Shown piece by piece: positions 44,295 to 53,586 of a stretch of 64,000 nt of DNA. The stretch's first letter is position 1, and each line of letters opens with the position of its first letter. The notes below the pieces were generated by a model. It made no database searches. It saw nothing but the letters and a program-made list of their open reading frames with translations, and had not been told where the DNA came from. This DNA is from JACKCD01 sp041390905 (GTDB taxonomy: Bacteria; Chloroflexota; Anaerolineae; Promineifilales; Promineifilaceae). The position numbers and the translations under genes were made by a program. Location: the NCBI GenBank assembly GCA_041390905.1, contig JAWKPA010000014.1:62001-126000 (forward strand), given 5' to 3'.

Positions 44295-46649
44295 ATGCCC
44301 AAGCGAAGGTCAATCTACACGATTCTTTTCACCATCATGGGGCTGCTGCTGCTAACAGCGTGCAGCCAGGAATCTGACCAAGCACCCCCCGACACCGCCA
44401 ACACCGAAGCCGCACCCACCACCGCCCCGGCCGCCGACACAGCCGCCGAAACCGACACTGCCGCCGTCGAAACCAACACCGAAGCCGCACCCGCCGAGGC
44501 TGCCGTCAATGGAGCCATCATCGCCAAAAACCCCAGCAGCTCCAGCCCCATCGCCATCACCGACGATGACCGGCTGCTGGTGGCCGCCAACACCCTCAAC
44601 GGCACCGTCTCCGTCTTCCTCGTCGAAGGCAACCTCAACCGCAAAGAAGCCGAAATCGAAACCGGAACCCATCCCCAGGCCGTCGCCATCAGCCCCGACG
44701 GCCGTTTTGCCTATGTCACCAACCAATTCTCCAACACCCTCTCCGTTGTTGATTTGACGACCCTCAGCAAAACCACCGACATCCCCGTGGGCGCGGGCCC
44801 CTACGGCGTCGCCCTAACCCCCGACGGCAGCCGCGCCTATGTTGCCAATTCCGCCGCCAACACCGTTTCCGTGGTAGACACCACCAGCCGCGCCGTCATC
44901 GCCACCATCCCCATCCCCGGCGTGCAGCCCCACGGCGTTGCCATCACCAACAACAACGGCGGCAGCGGCCCCCAATTTGTCTACGTCACCCAATTCCTCT
45001 CCCAGCCCACCGCTTCCGGCGGGCCAGGGCTGGATCAGGGAAGCGAGGGCAAGGTGTTTGTCCTCTCCACCAGCGACGACAGCCAGATTCAGGGGGTCAT
45101 CACCCTGGCCGCCCACGACACCGGCTTTGCCGCCGACCGCACCAAATTTGGCGGCACCGATGCCGAACCAACCTTTGCCTACCCCAATCAGATGCAGGCG
45201 ATTGTGCTGAAAAACGGCCGTGGCTACCTGCCCAACATCGCCGCCTCCCCCGAAGGCCCCGTCAAATTTAACGTAGACACCCAGGCGTTTGTCTCGGTGT
45301 TTGACGTAGCCGCCAAGAGCGAACTGCCCAACGGCACCATCAACCTCCACGTGGCGGCCAAGAACCAAACGTTTAAACCGAAGCTCTTTTTTGCCAACCC
45401 GTGGGCAATGGCGTTCAAATACGGCAGCAACGAGGGGTATGTGGTTTCGGCGGGCAGCGATGTGCTGGTCAAAATCACCCTCGACGACAACGGCGTGCCG
45501 TCGGTAGCCACCGTTCCGGCGGACGGGGACACGACCAAGGTGCAAACGATTGACGTGGGGCTGAACCCACGCGGCATCGTCGTCAACAATGCCGATACCC
45601 ATGCCTATGTGCTGAACTATATTTCCAAGGATGTGACGGTGGTGGATTTGACGCAGGGGGTGGAAACGGCCGTTTCCACCATCCAATCCGCCGACCTCCC
45701 CCCCGCTGGCTCCGAAGCCGCCCAATTCCTCCTCGGCAACTACCTCTTCAACAGCTCACGCGGCGAATTTGACGAAGGCGTGGCCGAACGGCTGTCGTCC
45801 GAAGGCTGGCAGTCGTGCGCCAGTTGCCACCCCAACGGCCTCAGCGACGGCGTGGTGTGGCAATTCCCCGCCGGCCCCCGCAAAAGCGTGCCGCTCAACG
45901 GCAGCTTCAGCCCCACCACTGCCGACACCAACCAGCGCGTCCTCAACTACTCCGCCATCTTTGATGAAGTGGAAGATTTTGAACTCAACATTCGCGGCGT
46001 ATCCGGCGGCGCGGGGCTGATTGTGGTGGACGGCACCACCGACCAGGAGGCCAACGTCAAAGCGTTTGACCCGCCCAACGCCGGGCGCAGCCAGCTCCAC
46101 GTCAACGGCATTGGAGCCTGGGATGCCATCACCGCCTGGGTGAAATTCCGCATTGATTCGCCCCCCTCACCCCATGCAGGCGACGCTGCCGACCCGCAAA
46201 TTGCCCAGGGGCGCGATCTGTTCATCGCCGCCAACTGCCAGGCGTGCCACGGCGGCCCCAAGTGGAGCACCAGCCAGGTAGATTTCCCGCGCACCTCACC
46301 TTTTGCCGAAACCGTCACGCCCGGGGCAGACCCCGAACCACCGGTTGGGCAACTGGCTCGCTTCCTTAAGATCGTTGGCACGTTTGACCCGGCCAACACG
46401 CTTGAGCGCACCAACAACAACCAGCAGGCCCTCGGCACGCTGGGCTTCAACCCGCCGTCGCTCCTCAGCATTTGGGCCTTCCCCCCCTATCTCCACAACG
46501 GTGCTTGCCTGACGCTCGATTGCGTGCTGGAAAATGAAAGCCACCGCAACGCGGGCGGCACCGATGTCCTTGATGACCCGGCAGCGCGGGCGGCCCTGGT
46601 GCAGTTTTTGCTCTCCATTGACACCACCACGGAGCCGATTGCGCCGTGA
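44295..46649 (+). CDS. YVTN beta-propeller / di-haem cytochrome lipoprotein
   Basis: 784 residues, AAGGAAGG upstream. Lipobox LLLLTACSQ, then an Ala/Thr/Glu-rich linker. Residues about 70-470 are YVTN/YncE blades (GTVSVFLVEGNLNRKEAEIETGTHPQAVAISPDGRFAYVTNQ; VANSAANTVSVVDT). The C-terminal part resembles MauG/cytochrome c peroxidase, with haem motifs CASCH (near 45818) and CQACH (near 46238) and LDPP-like GFNPPSLLSIWAFPPYLHNGA. Probably an outer-face redox protein. Peroxidase activity is not proven. Followed by a second lipoprotein gene. Confidence 0.87.
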   Translation: MPKRRSIYTILFTIMGLLLLTACSQESDQAPPDTANTEAAPTTAPAADTAAETDTAAVETNTEAAPAEAAVNGAIIAKNPSSSSPIAITDDDRLLVAANTLNGTVSVFLVEGNLNRKEAEIETGTHPQAVAISPDGRFAYVTNQFSNTLSVVDLTTLSKTTDIPVGAGPYGVALTPDGSRAYVANSAANTVSVVDTTSRAVIATIPIPGVQPHGVAITNNNGGSGPQFVYVTQFLSQPTASGGPGLDQGSEGKVFVLSTSDDSQIQGVITLAAHDTGFAADRTKFGGTDAEPTFAYPNQMQAIVLKNGRGYLPNIAASPEGPVKFNVDTQAFVSVFDVAAKSELPNGTINLHVAAKNQTFKPKLFFANPWAMAFKYGSNEGYVVSAGSDVLVKITLDDNGVPSVATVPADGDTTKVQTIDVGLNPRGIVVNNADTHAYVLNYISKDVTVVDLTQGVETAVSTIQSADLPPAGSEAAQFLLGNYLFNSSRGEFDEGVAERLSSEGWQSCASCHPNGLSDGVVWQFPAGPRKSVPLNGSFSPTTADTNQRVLNYSAIFDEVEDFELNIRGVSGGAGLIVVDGTTDQEANVKAFDPPNAGRSQLHVNGIGAWDAITAWVKFRIDSPPSPHAGDAADPQIAQGRDLFIAANCQACHGGPKWSTSQVDFPRTSPFAETVTPGADPEPPVGQLARFLKIVGTFDPANTLERTNNNQQALGTLGFNPPSLLSIWAFPPYLHNGACLTLDCVLENESHRNAGGTDVLDDPAARAALVQFLLSIDTTTEPIAP

Positions 46650-46653
46650 TGAA

Positions 46654-46729
46654 CGTGGGGCGTGAGGCGTAGGGCGTGGGGTGTGGGGCGTGGACTCCCC
46701 ACACTCTACGCCCCACTCCCTACTCTCTA
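46654..46729. repeat. Tandem-repeat hairpin (GGGGCGT units)
   Basis: Six GGGCGTG-like units face CCCCACACTCTACGCCCC-type units over about 35-base arms; fills the gap between two lipoprotein genes. Confidence 0.82.
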
Positions 46730-46748
46730 CAACAAGGAACTTTCAAAC

Positions 46749-48335
46749 ATGAAAAAGGTTTTTCTCATTTTTATGCTGCTTTTCCTGGTGGCGTGTAATT
46801 CGGAAGCGATTGCGACGGTCGTGCCGGGCGAATTACCGGCGGCGGCATTAACGGCCGTTCCAGAACAAGCCGCTGAAGTTGTGGAGCAGGTCTTAACGGC
46901 CGTTCCCGAACAAGCCCCCACCGAACCAACGGCCGTTCCTGAAGAACCAACCGTTGCCCCCGAACCAACCGTTGCACCTGAGCCAACCGTTGCCCCCGAA
47001 CCAACGGCAGCCCCTGCCCCCACCTTCCAAATCATCGGCATCGCCAACCGCGACCCCGCCCAGGCCGCCTACGCCCCCTCCGTCACCGCTGGTGCCACCA
47101 CCCCCGGCAACCCACCCACCGCCTGGATCACCTGGGTCGAAAACTTCTCCGGCGAATCGCGCCAGGTGTTTGCCAGCGAACTGGTAGACGGCGCCTTGCA
47201 GCCACGCGGTGCCTCCCTCAACATCCACACCAACGTCCTCGCCGACTTCCCTGCCATCAGCTTCACCGGCGAAAACAACGCCGTCCCCTGGGTGGTGTGG
47301 CAAGAACCCAGCTCCGGCTTTGGCAACAACCCCAACATCTTTGCCAGCCGCTTCAACGCCACCAGCGGCCTCTGGATTCCCGCCGGGCAAGATCGCGGCA
47401 GCGGCGAACCCAGCATCAACAGCCAAACCAATCGGCCGGCCACCAACACCGCCCTCATTGGCGGCAGCGGCGACCCCGCCAAACCCACCTCCCCCTGGAT
47501 CGCCTGGGAAGAGCTGGGGCGGCTCTCCAACTTCACCCAAATCTTTGTCAGCAAGGGGGTCAAGGACGAAACGGGCATCGGTGGCTTTATCTGGCAGCAG
47601 GTGGGGGAACTGCGCCACAACGAAGAGCCAACGCTCAACGTTGACCCGTTCCGCCACGCCTTCCACCCCACCATCGCCTTTGCCGAAACGGGCAACGCTG
47701 TCCCCTGGGTGGCATGGTATGAGGATGGGGCTGGACGGCCGTTACGCATCTTCACCGCCCGTGGTGTGGCCGATGCCAACGCTCCCGGCGGCTTCAAATG
47801 GGTCTTCACCCCCGCCTGCGACCCCGACGAAACGGCGTGCGCCCTCAACGTCAACCCGCTCAAGGATGCCGAAGACCCGATCATGGTGGCAGGCTCCGTC
47901 ACCTCCGGCGAAGCCACCGTCCCCTGGATTGTCTGGCCGGAAATTGGCCCTAGCGGCAAATTCCAAATCTTTGTCTCCCGGCTCGACCCCGCCACCCGCA
48001 ACAGCTTCATCAACGTCGGCGGCAGCCTGAACGTAGACCAAAATCAGGACGCGATCAGCCCGGTGATGGTGTTTATGGGCAACGTCCCCTACGTCGCCTG
48101 GCTGGAAGACGATGGCAGCGGCAACTTCCGCACCCACCTGCGTCACCTGGCCTCCGACCCGCAAACAGGCACCTGGACGCTGGACTCTCCCGCCACCGGT
48201 TTTGACCAGGATCCGGCTCGCAGCAATTCCGGATTGCGTATCGCCGCCGGAACAGACACCCTCTATCTCACCTGGGTCGAAGGCGACCCCGAGACAGAAG
48301 CATCCCAGGTCGTTTTGGCTCAGTTCCAACCGTAA
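46749..48335 (+). CDS. Lipoprotein with EPTVAP linker and repeated beta domain
   Basis: 528 residues from ATG 46749 (AAGGA upstream). Lipobox FLLFLVACNS; the linker holds direct EPTVAP repeats (about 46950-47010) plus three AACGGCCGTT sites that encode TAVP. The rest is made of repeats with PWVVWQE, PWIAWEE, PWVAWYE and PWIVWPE, suggesting an all-beta propeller of about seven blades. No enzyme motif. Probably co-expressed with the preceding di-haem lipoprotein. Confidence 0.75.
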   Translation: MKKVFLIFMLLFLVACNSEAIATVVPGELPAAALTAVPEQAAEVVEQVLTAVPEQAPTEPTAVPEEPTVAPEPTVAPEPTVAPEPTAAPAPTFQIIGIANRDPAQAAYAPSVTAGATTPGNPPTAWITWVENFSGESRQVFASELVDGALQPRGASLNIHTNVLADFPAISFTGENNAVPWVVWQEPSSGFGNNPNIFASRFNATSGLWIPAGQDRGSGEPSINSQTNRPATNTALIGGSGDPAKPTSPWIAWEELGRLSNFTQIFVSKGVKDETGIGGFIWQQVGELRHNEEPTLNVDPFRHAFHPTIAFAETGNAVPWVAWYEDGAGRPLRIFTARGVADANAPGGFKWVFTPACDPDETACALNVNPLKDAEDPIMVAGSVTSGEATVPWIVWPEIGPSGKFQIFVSRLDPATRNSFINVGGSLNVDQNQDAISPVMVFMGNVPYVAWLEDDGSGNFRTHLRHLASDPQTGTWTLDSPATGFDQDPARSNSGLRIAAGTDTLYLTWVEGDPETEASQVVLAQFQP

Positions 48336-48340
48336 CAAAA

Positions 48341-48399
48341 TACGTATTGGGTATTGGGTATTGCGTAATTGATACGCAATACCCAATACCCAATACGCA
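48341..48399. repeat. Tandem-repeat hairpin (GTATTGG units)
   Basis: Near-perfect 27-base arms: TACGTATTGGGTATTGGG and its complement. Ends 7 bases before the next start codon; no ribosome site is seen between. Confidence 0.9.
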
Positions 48400-48406
48400 A
48401 CAGATT

Positions 48407-49183
48407 ATGTTTATTCAACACGATGATGCAGAGTTGTTTGTGGTGTCGTTTGGCACCGGTTCGCGCACGCTGGTGGGCATTGGCGGCTGGACGGGCAGTT
48501 GGGAGGTGTGGGCCGATGTGTTTGGCCTTCTCAGCCCAAGCTGGCGCACGGTAGGCATTGACCATCGCGGCACGGGGGCAACCATTGCCCCGCCGGAATC
48601 TATCTCCATTGCCCAAATGACGGCCGATTTGTTTGCCGTGCTGGACAAGCTGGGGATTGAGAAATGTGTGCTGGCGGCGGAATCTTCGGGAACGGCCGTT
48701 GCGCTCACCGCCGCGCAGCAGCAGCCAGAACGGTTTGAGGGGCTGGTGCTGGTGGGTGGGCTGTATTACCGGCCGGACAGCGCGGAGCCGGATCGGTTTT
48801 TAATGGGGTTGGAGAGGGGGTATGAAACGGCCGTTAATCAATTCATCACCACCTGCCTCCCCGAAACCAACAGCCCCGCCATTCACCAGTGGGCCAACAA
48901 AATCCTCATGCGCGCCAGCCAAGATGCCGCCATCGCCCTCTACAAAGCCAACTTCGGCCTCGATCTCCGCCCCATTCTCCGCCACATCACCACCCCCACC
49001 CTCATCATCCACGGCGACGCCGACCGCATTGTCCCCGTCGCAGCCGCCCACTGGCTTGCCACCCAGCTCCCTAACAACCAGTTCACCATCCTCCCCGGCG
49101 CCGGTCACGCCCCCATGATGACCATGCCCCACGAAGTCGCCGCTGCCATCAACAACACCTTCATAACCTTCAAGGCCTCTTAG
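48407..49183 (+). CDS. Alpha/beta hydrolase
   Basis: 258 residues from ATG 48407. Fold motifs: GIGGWTGSWEVW oxyanion region, nucleophile AAESSGTAV, acid HGDADRIVP, His GAGHAPMM, as in 3-oxoadipate enol-lactone hydrolase-type enzymes. No signal peptide. A spacer hairpin covers the place where its ribosome site should be, which may affect translation. The stop codon lies in a CTTCAAGG..CCTTGAAG palindrome (49168-49192). Confidence 0.88.
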   Translation: MFIQHDDAELFVVSFGTGSRTLVGIGGWTGSWEVWADVFGLLSPSWRTVGIDHRGTGATIAPPESISIAQMTADLFAVLDKLGIEKCVLAAESSGTAVALTAAQQQPERFEGLVLVGGLYYRPDSAEPDRFLMGLERGYETAVNQFITTCLPETNSPAIHQWANKILMRASQDAAIALYKANFGLDLRPILRHITTPTLIIHGDADRIVPVAAAHWLATQLPNNQFTILPGAGHAPMMTMPHEVAAAINNTFITFKAS

Positions 49184-49208
49184 CCCTTGAAGGCTTGAAA
49201 GATACATC

Positions 49209-49559
49209 ATGAGTAAAACAGCCTATACCGTTAGAATTTGGAGCTTTTACCTGATCGGCCTGAGCTTAACGCTGCTCCTCGTCCCCAATCTACTGCTTAG
49301 TCTCTTTGCCATCCCCGCTACCAGCGAAGTGTGGATTCGCATTGTAGGAATGTTGCTGCTCATTCTTGCTTACTATTGCTATGAAGCATCCCGACTGGAA
49401 GTCACTCAGTTTTTTCGCTGGAGCGTTAACGCTCGCGCCACCGTCATTTTCTTTTTTACCGCCTTTGTCCTGCTTAAGCTAGCCCCACCCCAGCTTATTC
49501 TTTTTGGAGCTGTAGACCTGGTTGGTGCTTTATGGACAAGAGCTGCCTTGCGGTCATAA
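49209..49559 (+). CDS. Small four-TM membrane protein
   Basis: 116 residues, four hydrophobic helices, short loops, no recognised motif. AT-richer than its neighbours. It may belong to the BphX-like group of small integral membrane proteins, but this is a guess. Followed 61 bases on by the epimerase pseudogene. Confidence 0.6.
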   Translation: MSKTAYTVRIWSFYLIGLSLTLLLVPNLLLSLFAIPATSEVWIRIVGMLLLILAYYCYEASRLEVTQFFRWSVNARATVIFFFTAFVLLKLAPPQLILFGAVDLVGALWTRAALRS

Positions 49560-49620
49560 AGCAAAACAACCTCTTGCCTTTGCACCAGCAAACTGTTCAC
49601 GAACAGATTAGGAGAGTGTC

Positions 49621-50643
49621 ATGAAGCTTTTTTTAACGGGAGGCACTGGTTTAGTCGGCCGTTCTCTCACAAAAACCCTTCTCCAGCAAGGTTGGGAGGT
49701 AACGGCTCTTGTCCGCAACCCGGCCAGCCAGCCAGCCCAGATCATCCAACAGCTCGGTGCCACCCTGGTCACTGGGGATGTCGTTGACAAAGAAAGTATG
49801 CGGTCAGCAATGACCCACGCCGATGTGGTGATCCACAACGCCGCCTGGTTTGAGCTAGGCATTCCCAAAGCCAAACAAACCGAGATGTACACCATCAACG
49901 TCATCGGCACCGAAAACACCCTGAATCTGGCCGTAGAATTAAACATCCCCAAAATCATCTACACCTCCTCCGTCACTGCGCTTGGCCCCTCCGGCCCAGG
50001 CAACATCGCCGCCGAAACGCACCAACGCTAATACCCTGCCACCAATTACTACGAGCATACCAAGACAACAGCCCATGCCATTGCCCTGGGTCTGCAAGAA
50101 AATGGGGCGCCGCTTGTCAACATTCTTCCAGGCCATGTCATCGCCGCCAATGACCATACCTCCTGGGGCTATTTCGCCCGCATGTTTGTGCGTGGCATCT
50201 TGCCACCCATTCTCTGGGCAAAAGAGTCCCACTTTCCCTTTATCCACGCCGACGACCTGACGCAGGCGATGGTTTTGGCCGTGGACAAAGCACCGCCCGG
50301 TGCCAACTACATCTTGGTAGATGCGTCGGCAACAACGGCTGAAGTGATGCAAATATGGCAGGAAACACCCGGCGGAATGCGCTCCATCGGTTGGATGCCA
50401 CCACAACTGGCGCGATTTGTAGCCACAATGGGTGAACCCATGCTGCGCGGTCTGGGCTTTCCGGCCTTTAACTCCACCGAAGTTGTCAATTACTCGCTAA
50501 CGAACTGGAACTATGTGGGCGACAAGGCAAAGCAGGCGTTGGGTATCACCTTTCGCGGGCTTAGGGCACTGTGGCACGATACTCTGACCGCCGAACGAGC
50601 CATCGCTCAAAAGCGCCGCTGGACTATTTCGCCAGAAATTTAG
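49621..50643 (+). pseudogene. NAD-dependent epimerase/dehydratase with in-frame TAA
   Basis: GTGLVGRSLTKTLLQ gives the NAD-binding Rossmann loop near residue 8; IYTSSVTALG holds the catalytic Ser. At 50029-50031 an in-frame TAA stops the frame, and the same frame then goes on YPATNYYEHTKTTAHAIAL (the YxxxK active site) and runs intact to 50643. Restoring one codon would give a full-length 340-residue extended SDR. So either a recent nonsense mutation or a sequence error; the rest shows no decay. AGGAG precedes the start. Confidence 0.85.
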
Positions 50644-50723
50644 TTTCTGTTAACATTTCAGAATTTGGGTCAAGCAGAGTGCAAAAATAAGGGTTCTTCA
50701 GGAATTTAGGGGATAGACAATTT

Positions 50724-50753
50724 ATTACGTATTACGCAATACGTAATACGCAA
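50724..50753. repeat. Hairpin of TACGTATTACG units
   Basis: TATTACGTATTACGC facing TACGTAATACG. Lies in the spacer before the 50790 gene. Confidence 0.75.
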
Positions 50754-50789
50754 CACGCCCAAAACCCCGCGAAATCCGAAAGACCCAAG

Positions 50790-51593
50790 ATGAGAAAATC
50801 TGATATGCAAGCAGTTACCCGTAACCAAAAACTATATTTTGCCGCCGTTGGCATTCTTGCCCTCTGGGTAGGCGTGTGGGGCTATTTTGTTCCTGCCCAA
50901 GTTGACACCGCCATCCCCTGGCTGGTTCCGCCGCTCCATTCCCGCTTCTTAGGGTCTATGTATCTCTCTGGCGCAACCTTTATGTTGGGCGGCATCCTTG
51001 CCCGAACCTATGATGAAGTGCGGGCGATGGTACCAACGATTGCGGTTTGGACGGGAATGCTGTTTCTGGTCTCTCTTTTCTACCTCGATCAGTTTGACTA
51101 CAGCCGTACCCAAGTTTGGATCTGGTTTGGGGCATATCTCATCTACCCCCTCATTTCCATCTGGCTAACGTGGCAGCACCGCCATTTGCGGCCGCACGAA
51201 AAGGGACAACGAATGCCAAAGTGGGTGAAGCAATATTTATTTGGGCAAGGAACGGCCGTTCTCCTCCTCTCCCTCCTCCTCCTCCTCGCCACCCCCTACA
51301 TGGTCAGCCACTGGCCCTGGCCCATCAACCCCCTCCTCGCCCAAATCTACGCCGCCCCCTTCCTCGCCTACGCCGTCAACGGCCTCACCACCAGCCGCCA
51401 AAAAACATGGCGCGAAGCCAAAGTCGTCATCACCGCCACCTTCGTCTTCGCCCTCGGCGTCCTCCTCGCCTCCATCATCCACCGCCAACTGTTCGACCCA
51501 ACCCGCCTAGCCACCTGGCTCTGGTTCGGCGGCTTCACCATCGCCACCCTCACCCTCGGCTGGCTCACCATCCAGGCACAGAAAAAAGGATGA
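50790..51593 (+). CDS. Polytopic membrane protein, unknown
   Basis: 267 residues with about seven TM helices. No family recognised with confidence. It is the first of three consecutive membrane-protein genes of similar character (50790, 51654, 52061), the last two overlapping; the helix pattern WWYxxP and repeated TRVRLA-like loops hint that 50790 and 52061 are distant paralogues. No strong ribosome site. Confidence 0.65.
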   Translation: MRKSDMQAVTRNQKLYFAAVGILALWVGVWGYFVPAQVDTAIPWLVPPLHSRFLGSMYLSGATFMLGGILARTYDEVRAMVPTIAVWTGMLFLVSLFYLDQFDYSRTQVWIWFGAYLIYPLISIWLTWQHRHLRPHEKGQRMPKWVKQYLFGQGTAVLLLSLLLLLATPYMVSHWPWPINPLLAQIYAAPFLAYAVNGLTTSRQKTWREAKVVITATFVFALGVLLASIIHRQLFDPTRLATWLWFGGFTIATLTLGWLTIQAQKKG

Positions 51594-51651
51594 ATTATGA
51601 ATTATGAATTATGAAGGGGTTTCATAATTCATAATTCATAATTCATAATTC
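51592..51651. repeat. Tandem-repeat hairpin (GAATTAT units)
   Basis: Three and a half GAATTAT units face four ATAATTC units, perfect pairing over about 24 bases with a 5-base loop. Begins in the stop codon of one gene and ends 2 bases before the next ATG, leaving no room for a ribosome site. Confidence 0.93.
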
Positions 51652-51653
51652 CC

Positions 51654-52061
51654 ATGTCTACCCGCCTCTACACAGCCATCAGCGGCATCTTCCTCCTCCT
51701 TCAGGGCAGCAGCACCCTCGCCTTTCGCCTTGTCCCGGCCCTGGATCGCGCCTTTCCCCCTCTGCTCGCCACCACCATGATGGTTCCCCCCCACTCCATC
51801 CTCCACATCCTCACCGGGCTGCTGGCGCTGGCCGTACTGCGCTGGGGCGGCCAACAGGGCGCAAACTGGTTTGCCCTCGGCTTCGGCCTCTTTTACACCG
51901 GGCTTGCCACCTTCGGCACCCTCACCCACCAGCCTACCCTCTTTGGCCTGCAACCCTTTGACCATCCCTTCCATTTTTTGCTAGGTGGGCTAGGGCTGCT
52001 GGCTTTTGGAGCCAATTTACTGTGGGGCAATTTTGCAAAATTGCCCCACGAGAAAACATAA
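51654..52061 (+). CDS. DUF4383-like small membrane protein
   Basis: 135 residues, four TM helices, with PPHSILHILTGLLALAV and the C-terminal DHPFHFLLGGLGLLAFG, the pattern of DUF4383. Its last codons lie in a perfect 28-bp palindrome (GTGGGGCAATTTTG and complement, 52022-52049). The stop overlaps the next start (TAATG), so the two are coupled. Function unknown. Confidence 0.75.
   Translation: MSTRLYTAISGIFLLLQGSSTLAFRLVPALDRAFPPLLATTMMVPPHSILHILTGLLALAVLRWGGQQGANWFALGFGLFYTGLATFGTLTHQPTLFGLQPFDHPFHFLLGGLGLLAFGANLLWGNFAKLPHEKT
52022..52049. repeat. 28-bp perfect palindrome inside a gene end
   Basis: GTGGGGCAATTTTG plus its complement, coding for WGNFAKLPH; may act on the junction of two overlapping genes. 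Confidence 0.85.
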
Positions 52062-52882
52062 TGAAAAGACAAGGAACCCCCATCTCCTGGCCGCTGCGCG
52101 GCTGGCTCGCCGTTGAAGTCCTGTTTGGCGTGGCCTCCGTCCTCGCCATTGGCCTAAACCCCGCCGACACACAAAATAATTTTGCTTGGCCCATCCAACC
52201 CGTCGTCATGGCCGCCGTGTTGGGTGCCTTCTACATCACCTCGGCTCCCCTCTTCCTCCTCCCCATGCTCGCCAAACGGTGGGAAATGATCCGCGTCATG
52301 ATCCTCCCTGCCGCCCTCTTCTGCACCATCCAGCTTCTCGCCACCTTCATCCACTGGGACAAATTCTCCGTCGGCACCTTCCCTTTTTACGTCTGGTTTG
52401 CCAGCTACCTGCTGCCCCCCCCCATCTTCCTTGCCCTTTACATCTGGCAGCAGCGTCAAGCCGCCGCCCACCCCGTCGCCCCACCCAACGACCCCATTCC
52501 CCAGCAGCTCCACCGCCCCCTACGAATCGGCGGCGGCGGACTAACCCTTTTTGCCACCCTTGTCTTTCTTGTCCCCACCCTGCTTATTCCCTACTTCCCC
52601 TGGCAGCTCACCCCGCTCACCGCTCGCTCCCTATCCGGCTGGCTCATCGCCGTCGGCACGCTTATGTTATCCATCTCTCATGAAAACAGCCTCACCCGCG
52701 TCCGCCTTGCTACGCCCATGCTCATCCTCATTCTCCCCATACAGCTGCTGCAAATGAGCCGCTTTGCCGACCAGGTAAACTGGGCCAGTCCGGCCCTGTG
52801 GCTCAGTTTGCTGCTGTTTGGCGTTGTTGGTTATGTTGGGTTGGCGTTGGCAAACGGCCGTTGGCGGCCAGCATTATCATAA
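52061..52882 (+). CDS. Polytopic membrane protein, unknown
   Basis: 273 residues from ATG 52061, overlapping the previous stop by one base. About seven TM helices; the order of loops resembles the 50790 protein, so it may be a diverged duplicate. No enzyme motif seen. Confidence 0.65.
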   Translation: MKRQGTPISWPLRGWLAVEVLFGVASVLAIGLNPADTQNNFAWPIQPVVMAAVLGAFYITSAPLFLLPMLAKRWEMIRVMILPAALFCTIQLLATFIHWDKFSVGTFPFYVWFASYLLPPPIFLALYIWQQRQAAAHPVAPPNDPIPQQLHRPLRIGGGGLTLFATLVFLVPTLLIPYFPWQLTPLTARSLSGWLIAVGTLMLSISHENSLTRVRLATPMLILILPIQLLQMSRFADQVNWASPALWLSLLLFGVVGYVGLALANGRWRPALS

Positions 52883-52888
52883 AAAACA

Positions 52889-52949
52889 GGACGCAGATTT
52901 GCCTGATCTTCCTGATCAGAATCAGGTTTATCAGGCAAATCTGCGTCCC
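52889..52949. repeat. GGACGCAGATTT hairpin, full copy
   Basis: 19-base perfect outer arms GGACGCAGATTTGCCTGAT / complement plus inner CCTGATC/GATCAG. Ends 13 bases before the next start codon. Confidence 0.9.
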
Positions 52950-52961
52950 ATCTCTGTATCC

Positions 52962-53525
52962 ATGCACAAATATCTTCGTCACGGTGTTTTGGAAAACCTC
53001 AGCCAGGTGCGGCGCATCCGGCTGGGGAAGCTTTGGGGTGTAGACCTGCTGGCAACCCCCGTTGCCTGGCTCAGCCCGGCCGTCTTTTTTGGCCTCCACT
53101 TCCTGCTCAATCTGCTCAACACCCGGCTCACACTGAACGAACGGCTGGCGCAATCGCTGCTGTTCACCGTCGTCGTCGAGCTGGCCTCCATCATCCACGC
53201 CCTCGGCCACATCATCAGCGGCAAGCTGGCAGGCAGCGCAATGAACGCCCTGCTCATCACCGCCACCCGCTATGTCAACATCTACGAAGGGGATCAAACC
53301 ACTGTCCCCAGCCGCACCCACATCGCCCGCGCCGCCGGTGGCCCCCTGCTCAACCTCCTCGCCGCCGCCCTTGCCTATGTCCTTGCCCCCATCCTCAACC
53401 CCACCTTTGCCGAACGGTTTGTCTTCATCAACCTGTTCTTCGGCCTCGGCGGGCTGCTGCCGCTACCGTCGGTGGATGGCGGGGTGATTTGGCGAGAAGT
53501 GCGGCGGCTGATGCGTTCGTCTTGA
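52962..53525 (+). CDS. M50/site-2-protease-like membrane protein with altered active site
   Basis: 187 residues from ATG 52962; several TM helices. IIHALGHIISGKL takes the place of the zinc motif HExxH, with Glu replaced by Ala; the second M50 motif is kept as NLFFGLGGLLPLPSVDGGVIW (NxxPxxxLDG type). So the fold and metal ligands may persist but the catalytic Glu is missing; a non-proteolytic homologue is likely. Preceded by a repeat hairpin and without a clear ribosome site. Confidence 0.75.
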   Translation: MHKYLRHGVLENLSQVRRIRLGKLWGVDLLATPVAWLSPAVFFGLHFLLNLLNTRLTLNERLAQSLLFTVVVELASIIHALGHIISGKLAGSAMNALLITATRYVNIYEGDQTTVPSRTHIARAAGGPLLNLLAAALAYVLAPILNPTFAERFVFINLFFGLGGLLPLPSVDGGVIWREVRRLMRSS

Positions 53526-53586
53526 AGACGTGGGGAGTAAGGAGTGCGGCAACCCTTTTGCAGCGGTGTCATCTACAACCAACATC

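Noticed and set aside
44814..45725. 303-residue minus-strand frame
   Set aside because: Lies entirely within the YVTN lipoprotein gene; no recognisable domain.
51592..51651. Possible CRISPR or microsatellite
   Set aside because: Units are contiguous with no unique spacers and form an inverted pair, so it is a hairpin of tandem repeats.
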